Source of the DNA: JAGQSZ01 sp049647585 | GTDB lineage: Bacteria; Actinomycetota; Acidimicrobiia; Acidimicrobiales; Microtrichaceae | Reading direction: 5' to 3' | DNA length: 64,000 nt | NCBI GenBank assembly: GCA_049647585.1 | Contig: JBARXY010000026.1 | Location: 166,209 to 230,208, forward strand | Shown here: positions 34,005 to 40,950 of the stretch, piece by piece | Numbering within the stretch: position 1 is the first letter of the stretch | How the letters are laid out: the number at the start of each line of letters is the position of its first letter | Notes under the pieces: model-generated | Databases searched by the model: none | Told to the model about the DNA's origin: nothing | What the model saw: only the letters and a program-made list of their open reading frames with translations | Program-made: the position numbers and the translations under genes

Positions 34005-34026
34005 AGCGCCAAGGCGCTCAGGCGCC
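34005..34026. terminator. Two overlapping small hairpins after the G run
   Basis: AGCGCC (34005-34010) can pair with GGCGCT (34013-34018), or GGCGC (34013-34017) with GCGCC (34022-34026) around a TCAG loop. The two are mutually exclusive. They lie in the 271-base gap between convergent genes. The rest of the gap shows no gene. Confidence 0.35.
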
Positions 34027-34197
34027 TGTTGGAACTCGATGATGGCGGAAAAGTCGAGAACTGCTGACGCGTGGCTCGAGCGCGGGTCCCACATATGAGT
34101 CCATTGGTGTCCAGTTCCGAGTCCTCGGCGAGGATTGATGGCTCCGCAAGATGCTCATGCGGGGGCAGTGGCGAGCATCAAACGAGCCCCTCGTGGC

Positions 34198-35403
34198 TCA
34201 GGAGAACGCTGGGATACCGGTGATTGCCTGCCCGAGGATAAGAGTGTGGATCTCGTTGGTGCCTTCGTAGGTGTAGACGGACTCGAGGTTGTTCATGTGG
34301 CGAATCACCGGGTACTCGGTCGTGATCCCGTTCGCTCCGAGCACCCCGCGGGCCTCACGGGCAACTTCGAGAGCCATCCGCACGTTGTCCATCTTGGCGA
34401 AGCTGATCTGCGGGGTCGCCAGAGCGCCGGCGTCCTTGAGTCGGCCCAACTGGATCGACACCAAAGTTGCCCGCTGAACCTTGACCATCATGTCGACGAG
34501 CTTGCGCTGGGTCAGTTGGAACGAGGCGATCGGTCGGTCGAACTGAACTCGTCCAAGTGAGTAGTCGAGGGCAGCCTCGTAGCAGGCCCGGGCCGCCCCG
34601 ACTGCTCCGAAGGAAATCCCGAATCGTGCTTCGTTCAGACAGGACAGTGGACCCCGCATTCCACTGACGCCCGGAAGGACTGCGTCACCGGGCAGGCGCA
34701 CGTCATCGAGCACCAGCTCCGAAGTGACCGACGCCCGTAACGACACCTTGCGGTGGATCTCGGGTGCCGAGAACCCTGGCGTGTCCGTTGGGACAACGAA
34801 ACCGCGGACCGCTCCCTTGTCGGGACCCTCGGGATCGGTCTTTGCCCAAACGACTGCTACATCCGCGATCGAGCCGTTGGTGATCCACATCTTGGAGCCG
34901 TTCAACACCCAGTCCTCGCCGTCTCGGCGTGCCGTCGTCCGCATCGACGACGGGTCAGAGCCTGAGTCCGGCTCGGTCAGTCCGAAGCATCCGACGAGAT
35001 CACCCGCCGCCATGCCTGGCAGCCATTGTTGGCGTTGCTCCTCGGAACCGAACGCGTGGATTGGGAACATTGCAAGGGAGCCCTGGACCGAGACAAAGCT
35101 CCGGGCTCCAGAATCGCCGGCCTCGAGTTCTGTGCACGCCAAGCCGTAGGCCGTCGCGGACGTTCCGGCGCAGCCGTAGCCGTCGAGGTGCATCCCGAGA
35201 AGGCCGAGCTTTCCGAACTCCTTGGCCATCTCGCGTGGAAACACGCCCTGGTCGAACCATTCGCCGACCTCGGGCACTATCCGCTCCGAGACGAACTGCC
35301 TGACCGTGTCCCGCAGAAGGATCTCCGTGTCGTCGAGGAGGGAGTCGGTGGCGAGCAGGTCCCGGGGATCAATGGCCTGGCGCAGGGGTCGATGTTCGCT
35401 CAT
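34198..35403 (-). CDS. gcdH: Acyl-CoA dehydrogenase, glutaryl-CoA dehydrogenase type
   Basis: A 401-residue FAD-dependent dehydrogenase. RSFVSVQGSLAM contains the Arg that binds the substrate's second carboxylate in glutaryl-CoA dehydrogenases, and the C-terminal block IRHMNNLESVYTYEGTNEIHTLILGQAITGIPAF has the catalytic Glu380 (YEGT) and the 'ESVYTYEGT' pattern specific to that subgroup. CFGLTEPDSGSDPSSMRTTA is the FAD/substrate loop. It would convert glutaryl-CoA to crotonyl-CoA in lysine/tryptophan breakdown. Length is normal. ATG at 35403 lies 6 bases after TAAGTT and is likely leaderless. The glutaryl assignment is stronger than for a generic dehydrogenase but unproven. Confidence 0.85.
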   Translation of the reverse strand: MSEHRPLRQAIDPRDLLATDSLLDDTEILLRDTVRQFVSERIVPEVGEWFDQGVFPREMAKEFGKLGLLGMHLDGYGCAGTSATAYGLACTELEAGDSGARSFVSVQGSLAMFPIHAFGSEEQRQQWLPGMAAGDLVGCFGLTEPDSGSDPSSMRTTARRDGEDWVLNGSKMWITNGSIADVAVVWAKTDPEGPDKGAVRGFVVPTDTPGFSAPEIHRKVSLRASVTSELVLDDVRLPGDAVLPGVSGMRGPLSCLNEARFGISFGAVGAARACYEAALDYSLGRVQFDRPIASFQLTQRKLVDMMVKVQRATLVSIQLGRLKDAGALATPQISFAKMDNVRMALEVAREARGVLGANGITTEYPVIRHMNNLESVYTYEGTNEIHTLILGQAITGIPAFS

Positions 35404-35409
35404 GGATCC

Positions 35410-35415
35410 AACTTA
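35410..35415 (-). promoter_or_regulatory. Candidate -10 (TAAGTT) of gcdH
   Basis: Minus-strand TAAGTT ends 6 bases before the ATG at 35403. No Shine-Dalgarno sequence is present. A repeat array starts 59 bases further upstream. Confidence 0.5.
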
Positions 35416-35473
35416 CGCGGCCCGTAGACCTCGAAGCACCAAGAGGACACGGTGGCACCCGATGGCGACTCCA

Positions 35474-35560
35474 CGACAACCGGACGGGGAACCGCCGACA
35501 ACCGGATGGCAACCGCCGACAACCGGACGGCGAACTGCCGACAATCGGACTGCAACAGTA
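35474..35560. repeat. Four 21-22 bp tandem repeats between divergent genes
   Basis: Units at 35474-35495, 35496-35516, 35517-35538 and 35539-35560 share CGACAAYCGGAYKG; the last is the most diverged. They occupy the 232-base gap between gcdH and the first acyltransferase. The rest of the gap holds promoter-like hexamers but no gene. They are not CRISPR repeats because there are no spacers. Confidence 0.85.
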
Positions 35561-35622
35561 TGGCGACGCCGCTGGACACGTGACTTTGCAGGTCGGCTTT
35601 GTCTATCGGCTTGAGTTGGCCG

Positions 35623-35628
35623 TACTGT
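35623..35628 (+). promoter_or_regulatory. Candidate -10 (TACTGT) of the acyltransferase gene
   Basis: TACTGT ends 7 bases before the ATG at 35636. No Shine-Dalgarno sequence is visible before this ATG. Confidence 0.4.
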
Positions 35629-35635
35629 CGGCGCA

Positions 35636-36985
35636 ATGACGAGGCAGGGGGCGCCTTCGAAGTTCACTTCGCAGGCGCCGAGGCTGGGCTTTGTAGGCGG
35701 ATTCGACGGTGTCCGGGGCATCGGCATCCTGATGGTGCTGTTCAACCACGCCTACTCGGATCTTTCGCCCTCCTTCGCAGGCATCATCGACGTCTTCTTC
35801 GTGATGAGCGCGTTCCTCATCGTGACACTGCTCCTCCAGGAGCATCGTGACCACGACCACATCGATATGCGGAAGTTCTACGCCCGACGAGTCGTGCGAC
35901 TTCTCCCATCCGCCTATTTGTGCATCCTGGCCTGGATCGTCTTCTGTCTGCTGTTCGATCGAGACAGGCTGATCTATGTCCTCCAGGACGCAGCGGCAGC
36001 CGTCACCTACATCTACAACCTGATCTTCCCCGTGGGGCTCGGTTTCGTCAGCCAGAGCGCTGCCTCACATCGATCGATAGACCAGTTCTGGTCACTTGCG
36101 GTCGAGGAACAGTTCTATCTGCTCATCGCCATCACAGTTCTTGTTTGTCTGCGCAAGAAGTGGATGACGCAACTGGCGATTGCAATGGTGGTGATCGCGG
36201 CTGCGATCGGCTTGGCCCGCTGGACCGGCAATACCGGACCGTGGCCACTCAATACGCCGACAAACTCGAACATCCCGGCTCGGGGAATCAGTCTCTTGTG
36301 GCTGTCACGCTACGACTCGCTCATGTGGGGCGTCGCCCTGGCCGTGCTGAACGCCCGGCTGCCAGAGCCGCTGCCGGAACGATGGCGGCGGTGGCTGCCG
36401 AGAGTCGGCGCAGTTGGTCTGGTCGTTGCGTCGGTGATGATGATCCTGTCGAGCAAGTTCCTGTGGGAGTCGTTCGGCAAATACGGCGTTCCCTACCCAT
36501 ATGTCCCGATGTCGGTGGGCCTGCACCACAGCGGCAAGGGATGGATCCAGTTCGGTCACACGGCCACCGCGCTGGCCTTTGCCCCTGCGTTGTTGGCAAT
36601 GGCTCGGTGTAAGTCGTGGAAGGGGAATGTCTGGCTATCGTGGAAGCCCCTGCGCTTCCTGGGGCGCATGTCCTACACGGTCTACGTCTGGCACACCCTT
36701 TTCTACTTCCTCGTGCTGGACTGGCTGGGTGGTAACGAGGTCCTCGGTCAGAAGTGGCGTGCGCCGATCCTCGCGGCGATCGCAGTGGTTTGTTCGCTGC
36801 CTATCTTCTATGGAGTGGAACAGCGCATGTTGCGGGTCAAACTCAGGTTTGCCTCCGAGAAGGAGGTTCTGGACCTGAACACCGGAAAGATGATCTCGGT
36901 GGAGCAGGCCCGCGCCCAGTCGAAGGGCGAAGCAGGCCAGTCGAAGGGCGAAGCAGGGGAGCGTGACGAGCTTGACCGAGGCTGA
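35636..36985 (+). CDS. Acyltransferase-3 family membrane protein (OafA/YrhL-like)
   Basis: A 449-residue integral membrane acyltransferase. The signature LGFVGGFDGVRGIGILMVLFNHA is the N-terminal acyltransferase-3 block (GxRGI..xxVxxxHA), with an FFVMSAFLI motif and the RRVVRLLPSAY Arg block. About ten membrane segments follow. Members move acetyl or other acyl groups onto sugars, lipids or antibiotics across the membrane. The C-terminus (EKEVLDLNTGKMISVEQARAQSKGEAGQSKGEAGERDEL) is a charged cytoplasmic tail with two SKGEAGQ repeats. It overlaps the next, paralogous gene by 23 bases. Substrate unknown. Confidence 0.9.
   Translation: MTRQGAPSKFTSQAPRLGFVGGFDGVRGIGILMVLFNHAYSDLSPSFAGIIDVFFVMSAFLIVTLLLQEHRDHDHIDMRKFYARRVVRLLPSAYLCILAWIVFCLLFDRDRLIYVLQDAAAAVTYIYNLIFPVGLGFVSQSAASHRSIDQFWSLAVEEQFYLLIAITVLVCLRKKWMTQLAIAMVVIAAAIGLARWTGNTGPWPLNTPTNSNIPARGISLLWLSRYDSLMWGVALAVLNARLPEPLPERWRRWLPRVGAVGLVVASVMMILSSKFLWESFGKYGVPYPYVPMSVGLHHSGKGWIQFGHTATALAFAPALLAMARCKSWKGNVWLSWKPLRFLGRMSYTVYVWHTLFYFLVLDWLGGNEVLGQKWRAPILAAIAVVCSLPIFYGVEQRMLRVKLRFASEKEVLDLNTGKMISVEQARAQSKGEAGQSKGEAGERDELDRG
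36916..36957 (+). repeat. Two perfect 21-bp repeats in the acyltransferase tail
   Basis: Units 36916-36936 and 36937-36957 are identical (CCAGTCGAAGGGCGAAGCAG plus G) and encode QSKGEAG twice. They are 28 bases from the stop codon. Confidence 0.9.
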
Positions 36986-38321
36986 ATCAGACGTCTTCGT
37001 CAGCCGCGCGCCGAAGCTTGGCCTGGTCGGCAGCTTCGACGGAATCCGCGGTATCGGCGTATTCATGGTGCTGGTCGGTCACGCGCTTTTCCGCTTCGTC
37101 GAATCCTGGGTGACCGTGGTCGACACGTTCTTCGTGCTCAGCGGGTTCCTGATCACGACGCTACTTCTGCAAGAGGTTAGGACCACCGGAACCATCAGTC
37201 TCAAGAAGTTCTACTCCCGACGTGCAATCCGGCTCCTGCCCTCGGTCTGGCTCTTCGTCGGTGTCTGGCTGGTCATTTCACTTATCTCGACCGTCGTCGG
37301 ATTCGATGCGCTCAGCATCCACAATGTCGGTAAGGACGCAGCCGCAGTGCTGTTGTACATCTACCACCTGGTGTACCCGAACGGGCTCTATGTAATTGAG
37401 CCTGCGGTACAGGGTCACCGAACGATGTGGCATCTGTGGACGCTGTCGGTCGAGGAGTGGTTCTACGCCCTCATTGCGGGAACGGTCCTGATAAGCGTCC
37501 GGAAACGCTGGGTGGCGTTCCTCGGGTTGCTCATGGCCGCGCTGTTCATTGCCATCGGCGTCGCCCGCTGGTTTGCCTACACAGGATTTTTCCAGGACGA
37601 CTCGGGAATGATCGCCGGTGTGAGGATGGCATTCCTGCAGCGACCTGACGCGCTGATGCTCGGCGTAGCGCTGGCCGCTGCCAACGCCTATGTGTCCGAC
37701 GAGATGATTGAGCGCTGGCGGAGGGTCGTTCTGGGCCTGGCAACCGCGGGAATCGTCGTCTGGGCGATCATGTTGAACCTGTCGAGCGGCTTGGTGAAGA
37801 AGCTTGGTGGCCCCTACATCGACTATCTGCCGTCGGGTCCCTCCGAGTTCACACGCCCCCAGATGCTCGACACGCTGTACTGGTTCCGCTTCGGTCACAC
37901 CGTGGGTGCGCTGGCCTTCGGTCTGATGCTGGTGGGCATGGTCCGCTACCGCGACTGGTGGTTCAGCAGGCTGCTCAGCTGGAAACCGTTCCGGTGGACC
38001 GGTCGGCTGAGCTACACCCTCTACATCTGGCACGCGTTGCCATACCTGATCCTTATTCCACTACTCGGTGGGGACGAGCCCTCAACTGCGGTGGAGTTGC
38101 TGCGCACCCCGGTCCTGGTGGTTGCTGCGTTCCTCGTTTCGATGCCCGTCTACTACAAGGTCGAATTGCGGGTTCTCGAGATGAAGCTTCGGTTCTCGGC
38201 CGAGAAGGAAGTGCTCGACATGCGGACCGGCAAGATGGTCCAGGTGGAGCATCTCGCAGGCCTCGACAAGGCCGGTCTGGACGAGAAGGCAGGCCTGGAC
38301 AAGAAGGCCGACAAGGACTAG
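36963..38321 (+). CDS. Acyltransferase-3 family membrane protein, paralogue of the preceding gene
   Basis: A 452-residue protein with the same fold: LGLVGSFDGIRGIGVFMVLVGHALF, DTFFVLSGFLITTLLLQE, KKFYSRRAIRLLPSVWL, and about ten membrane segments. SLSVEEWFYALIAG is the conserved central motif, present in the first gene as SLAVEEQFYLLIA. Both proteins keep the C-terminal motif EKEVLDxxTGKMxxVE followed by a repetitive charged tail, here GLDKAGLDEKAGLDKKADKD. GTG at 36963 overlaps the first gene by 23 bases; translation is probably coupled. The pair likely arose by tandem duplication. Substrate unknown; sugar or lipid O-acylation is the family norm. Confidence 0.9.
   Translation: MTSLTEAESDVFVSRAPKLGLVGSFDGIRGIGVFMVLVGHALFRFVESWVTVVDTFFVLSGFLITTLLLQEVRTTGTISLKKFYSRRAIRLLPSVWLFVGVWLVISLISTVVGFDALSIHNVGKDAAAVLLYIYHLVYPNGLYVIEPAVQGHRTMWHLWTLSVEEWFYALIAGTVLISVRKRWVAFLGLLMAALFIAIGVARWFAYTGFFQDDSGMIAGVRMAFLQRPDALMLGVALAAANAYVSDEMIERWRRVVLGLATAGIVVWAIMLNLSSGLVKKLGGPYIDYLPSGPSEFTRPQMLDTLYWFRFGHTVGALAFGLMLVGMVRYRDWWFSRLLSWKPFRWTGRLSYTLYIWHALPYLILIPLLGGDEPSTAVELLRTPVLVVAAFLVSMPVYYKVELRVLEMKLRFSAEKEVLDMRTGKMVQVEHLAGLDKAGLDEKAGLDKKADKD
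38256..38315 (+). repeat. 18-bp-type repeats encoding GLD(E/K)KA in the second acyltransferase
   Basis: Units GCCGGTCTGGACGAGAAG (38271-38288) and GCAGGCCTGGACAAGAAG (38289-38306) follow a shorter GCAGGCCTCGACAAG copy. They encode the last residues of the protein. Confidence 0.85.
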
Positions 38322-38354
38322 CGCTAGACCGCCCACGTGTCTGGGCCGTCAACC

Positions 38355-38406
38355 CGAACTGGCTGTCGCTCACGTACCCACAGTGTCGTGAGCGACAGCC
38401 AGTTCG
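38355..38406. terminator. Perfect 20-bp inverted repeat, probable bidirectional terminator
   Basis: The 20-base arm 38355-38374 (beginning CGAACTGGCTGTCGC) is the exact reverse complement of 38387-38406, with a 12-base loop. It sits in the gap between the convergent acyltransferase and SDR genes. No U-run follows on either side, so it may work as a strong hairpin without a tract. It could also be a small mobile or recombination remnant. Confidence 0.7.
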
Positions 38407-38445
38407 TTAGTTGTAGGTGCGAAATGGGCTAGCTGTGATCGGACT

Positions 38446-39342
38446 TCAGCTGCTGAGGGTGTTGAGCAGCTTCTGGAGTTCGCCAGAGGGATCCTCGGGG
38501 ACGATGTAGCCGGTCTCGTCACGGATCTGCTCGAAGTTGTCACGGACCTCTTCGGCGTTGTGGTTCTCCTTGTACCAGCCCGGGGTCAGCCCGATGAAGT
38601 AGCGAGACACGACGCCTCCTGCGACCGAGTAGACCTCGCCGTTCACGGGGCAGTCCTCGTGGGCCAGGTACACGACCGTGGGCGTGACCTCGGAGGGACT
38701 GAGCTTGTCGCCTAGTGGGCCGAGGAGCTCTTCGGTCATCCGGGTCTTGGCGACGGGTGCGATGGCGTTGACCTTGATGCCCTTGGACTTGCCCTCATTT
38801 GCGAGAACACGTGTGAAACCGACGATGCCGAGCTTGGCAGCGCCGTAGTTCGACTGGCCGAAGTTGCCTAGCAGCCCGGAGTTGGAGCTGGTATTAACCA
38901 CACGTCCGTAGCCCTTTTCACGCATGATGAGCCAGGCGGGCTGGGTCACGTAGAACGCTCCGAGCAGGTGCACGGCGATGACCGGCTCCAACAGCTCGGG
39001 GGTGAGGTTGTGGAACGTCTTGTCGCGCAGGATTCCTGCGTTGTTGATGACGATGTCGACCGTACCGAATGCCTCCACAGCTGTCTGGACGATGGCCTGG
39101 CCGCCCTCGGGTGTCGCAACCGAGTTGTGGTCGGCTATCGCTTCGCCGCCGGCAGCGACGATCTCGTCGACCACCAGCTGGGCGGCAGAGGCGTTCTCGC
39201 CGGTTCCGTCGAGAGATCCGCCCAGATCGTTGACCACGATTCGTGCGCCGCGGCGCGCCAACTCGAGTGCGTGGGACTTGCCCAAGCCGCCCCCTGCGCC
39301 GGTGATGATTGCCACCTGGCCGTCAAATCCCAGATCGGTCAT
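38446..39342 (-). CDS. SDR of the MFE-2 (3R-hydroxyacyl-CoA dehydrogenase) type
   Basis: A 298-residue SDR. VAIITGAGGGLGKSHALELARRGARIVVNDLGGSLDGTGENASAAQLVVDEIVAAGGEA matches the dehydrogenase domain of peroxisomal multifunctional enzyme type 2, whose 'DLGGsxxGxG...AaxVVxEI' pattern is diagnostic. The catalytic Ser-Tyr-Lys lie in NTSSNSGLLGNFGQSNYGAAKLGIVG. It should oxidise (3R)-hydroxyacyl-CoA in a beta-oxidation branch; the matching MaoC hydratase is the gene at 50826. The ATG at 39342 has GAGGAG 6 bases upstream. The last 50 residues carry an acidic extension (EEVRDNFEQIRDETGYIVPED). Confidence 0.9.
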   Translation of the reverse strand: MTDLGFDGQVAIITGAGGGLGKSHALELARRGARIVVNDLGGSLDGTGENASAAQLVVDEIVAAGGEAIADHNSVATPEGGQAIVQTAVEAFGTVDIVINNAGILRDKTFHNLTPELLEPVIAVHLLGAFYVTQPAWLIMREKGYGRVVNTSSNSGLLGNFGQSNYGAAKLGIVGFTRVLANEGKSKGIKVNAIAPVAKTRMTEELLGPLGDKLSPSEVTPTVVYLAHEDCPVNGEVYSVAGGVVSRYFIGLTPGWYKENHNAEEVRDNFEQIRDETGYIVPEDPSGELQKLLNTLSS

Positions 39343-39360
39343 GTCGTCTCCTCAATTATC

Positions 39361-39432
39361 TCGAATGGACTGTGTATCGAATGGACTGTTTGTCGTTGAG
39401 CTGCGTGCCCAATGGACTGCGTGCCCAATAGC
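39361..39432. repeat. Two pairs of 16-bp tandem repeats upstream of the SDR
   Basis: TCGAATGGACTGTGTA (39361-39376) and TCGAATGGACTGTTTG (39377-39392) form one pair; CTGCGTGCCCAATGGA (39401-39416) and CTGCGTGCCCAATAGC (39417-39432) form another. Both contain AATGGACTG-like blocks. They lie upstream of the SDR start in a 226-base gap with no gene. Confidence 0.8.
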
Positions 39433-39505
39433 CCAATTCACGACGGTGCGTGCCGGGGCGGACATCGGTCACAAGCTACTTAGAGCTAGGCCGGGTCGAC
39501 TAATT

Positions 39506-39584
39506 CAGCTCCACCACTGGGGACTTGAGCTCCTACCGCTGGGGACTTGAGCTCCACCAGTGGAAAGTTCAGCTCCACCACTGG
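39506..39584. repeat. About four 21-22 bp tandem repeats spanning the LPxTG protein stop codon
   Basis: Read on the minus strand, the units begin CCAGTGGTGGAGCTGAA, CCACTGGTGGAGCTCAA, CCAGCGGTAGGAGCTCAA, CCAGTGGTGGAGCTGAA. The first unit encodes the last residues QWWS and the TGA stop of the LPxTG protein gene. The fourth restores almost the same sequence as the first. Confidence 0.85.
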
Positions 39585-40879
39585 CGACGGTAGCCATCGA
39601 CCGAGGATGCCAGCAGCGAAGGTCTGGGTCTGCGGCGCTGGTCGGCGACCAGGGCGAGACCGCCCACGCTCAACAACGCTCCGCCGCACAGCAGGACCAC
39701 GGCTCGTTGCCACGGCCCGGTGACGGGCAGCGACCCGGACCCCAACTCGATCGACAGCGGCGGAGGGGGAGGAGGCGGTGCTTTCAGGTCAGGTTTGGGT
39801 GGTTCCACCGCACAGGCGATCTGCCCCGAGCCGCCGCAGCTGACCGCTCCGGCCACCGGCCCTGCACACGAGCCGATTTCGCCTATAGCCGCGGTTCTTG
39901 AGGCGATCTGAACCTCGATCCGGACCGGTTCATCCGTCGGAAGGTCGAGAGTGCGTTGGAACACCTTGCCCGCGGTGAGTTCACCCTTGTGGACGATTGT
40001 TCCCGCGGCGCGGATCACGATTTCAGGTGTTGCGCCCGAATCGGATTTGTCGTCATTGAGCCTTGCGGACACGACCGCCTGGTGGGTCGGGCATCGTTCG
40101 AGGATCGACGCCGCCGGCCCTTCCACCGGACAGTCCGCATTGACCTTGCGTTGAGCGACGACGAAGTCCCCCGCGTTGACCCGAACAACCGAGGACGTCC
40201 CCGCAAGGATCGGTACGACCAGGCTGGATTCGGTGTCGGCCGCCAGGTGGACCTTGCGGACCGCAACCCCGTCGACGGTCACTTCCATATCCATGGTGCT
40301 CGACCCGGCGTTCTTGAGTTCGACGACCGCGCCGCCCGACCGGCAGTTAGGGGTAACCACCGCGACCGCTGGGAACTTCTCGCATTCATCGGGAACGGTT
40401 GCCACTGCGTATCTGGGTGATCCTGCCTTTGAACCATCGGCCCAGTCGGTTCTTGGAAGGACCCGCACCTCGACCGAATCGACCGAGTCGGGCAGGTGGA
40501 AAGACCCAGAGAAAGTGAAGTCGTTCGAAGCGTTGAGCGCCGAGGTTTCAACCGTGGTCCAACTGCGCTCGCCAGTGTCCTGTTCGGACCCGGCCGGGCG
40601 GTACGACACCTCGACCGCTTCGTTCGTCCGGACCCGGTTGGCTTCACCAGCTGAATCGGCTTTGCCTCCAGCGGTGTCCGCCACTGCCTGTACAACCCAC
40701 GAAACCACTCGATCACAGCGTGCTTCAGCGGCGATCCGGGCATTGTCGGCCCCGGCGGCAGGAGTGATTGCACCGAGTCCCAGACAGACGATCCCGACAA
40801 TCAGCGCGCCGCGGCCGCTCCACGTCGCCAGCCTGGTGGCCGGGCGGCGCGGTTTGCGACGCAGGTGATGTCGGACCAT
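39569..40879 (-). CDS. LPxTG-anchored cell-surface protein
   Basis: A 436-residue exported protein of unknown function. The N-terminus MVRHHLRRKPRRPATRLATW precedes a hydrophobic signal (ALIVGIVCLGLGAITPAAG). The body has beta-rich segments with several Cys (CDRVVSW, CEKFPAV, NCRSGGA, CPVEGPA, CPTHQAV) and ends in SCGGSGQIACAVEPPKPDLKAPPPPPPPL. The sorting signal LPVTG is at 384-388, followed by a hydrophobic stretch (AVVLLCGGALLSVGGLALVA) and a long basic tail (DQRRRPRPSLLASSVDGYRRQWWS). A sortase should cleave after Thr and link it to the wall; none is encoded here. The ATG at 40879 has GGGAGG 5 bases upstream. The tail is longer than usual for sortase substrates. Confidence 0.75.
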   Translation of the reverse strand: MVRHHLRRKPRRPATRLATWSGRGALIVGIVCLGLGAITPAAGADNARIAAEARCDRVVSWVVQAVADTAGGKADSAGEANRVRTNEAVEVSYRPAGSEQDTGERSWTTVETSALNASNDFTFSGSFHLPDSVDSVEVRVLPRTDWADGSKAGSPRYAVATVPDECEKFPAVAVVTPNCRSGGAVVELKNAGSSTMDMEVTVDGVAVRKVHLAADTESSLVVPILAGTSSVVRVNAGDFVVAQRKVNADCPVEGPAASILERCPTHQAVVSARLNDDKSDSGATPEIVIRAAGTIVHKGELTAGKVFQRTLDLPTDEPVRIEVQIASRTAAIGEIGSCAGPVAGAVSCGGSGQIACAVEPPKPDLKAPPPPPPPLSIELGSGSLPVTGPWQRAVVLLCGGALLSVGGLALVADQRRRPRPSLLASSVDGYRRQWWS

Positions 40880-40950
40880 GAGGCCTCCCAGCAGCCGTTT
40901 TGGTCAATCCGCAGTGTGGTCGACCTGCGGATGGCACATTGTGACAGGCG

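Noticed and set aside
33927..34197. Gene remnant between the unknown protein and gcdH (a short frame from 34135)
   Set aside because: The frame runs into gcdH antisense sequence and has no recognisable similarity; the gap holds only the G run and small hairpins.
35474..39584. CRISPR array at the 21-22 bp repeats
   Set aside because: Repeats are directly adjacent with no spacers, degenerate, and no cas genes are present.
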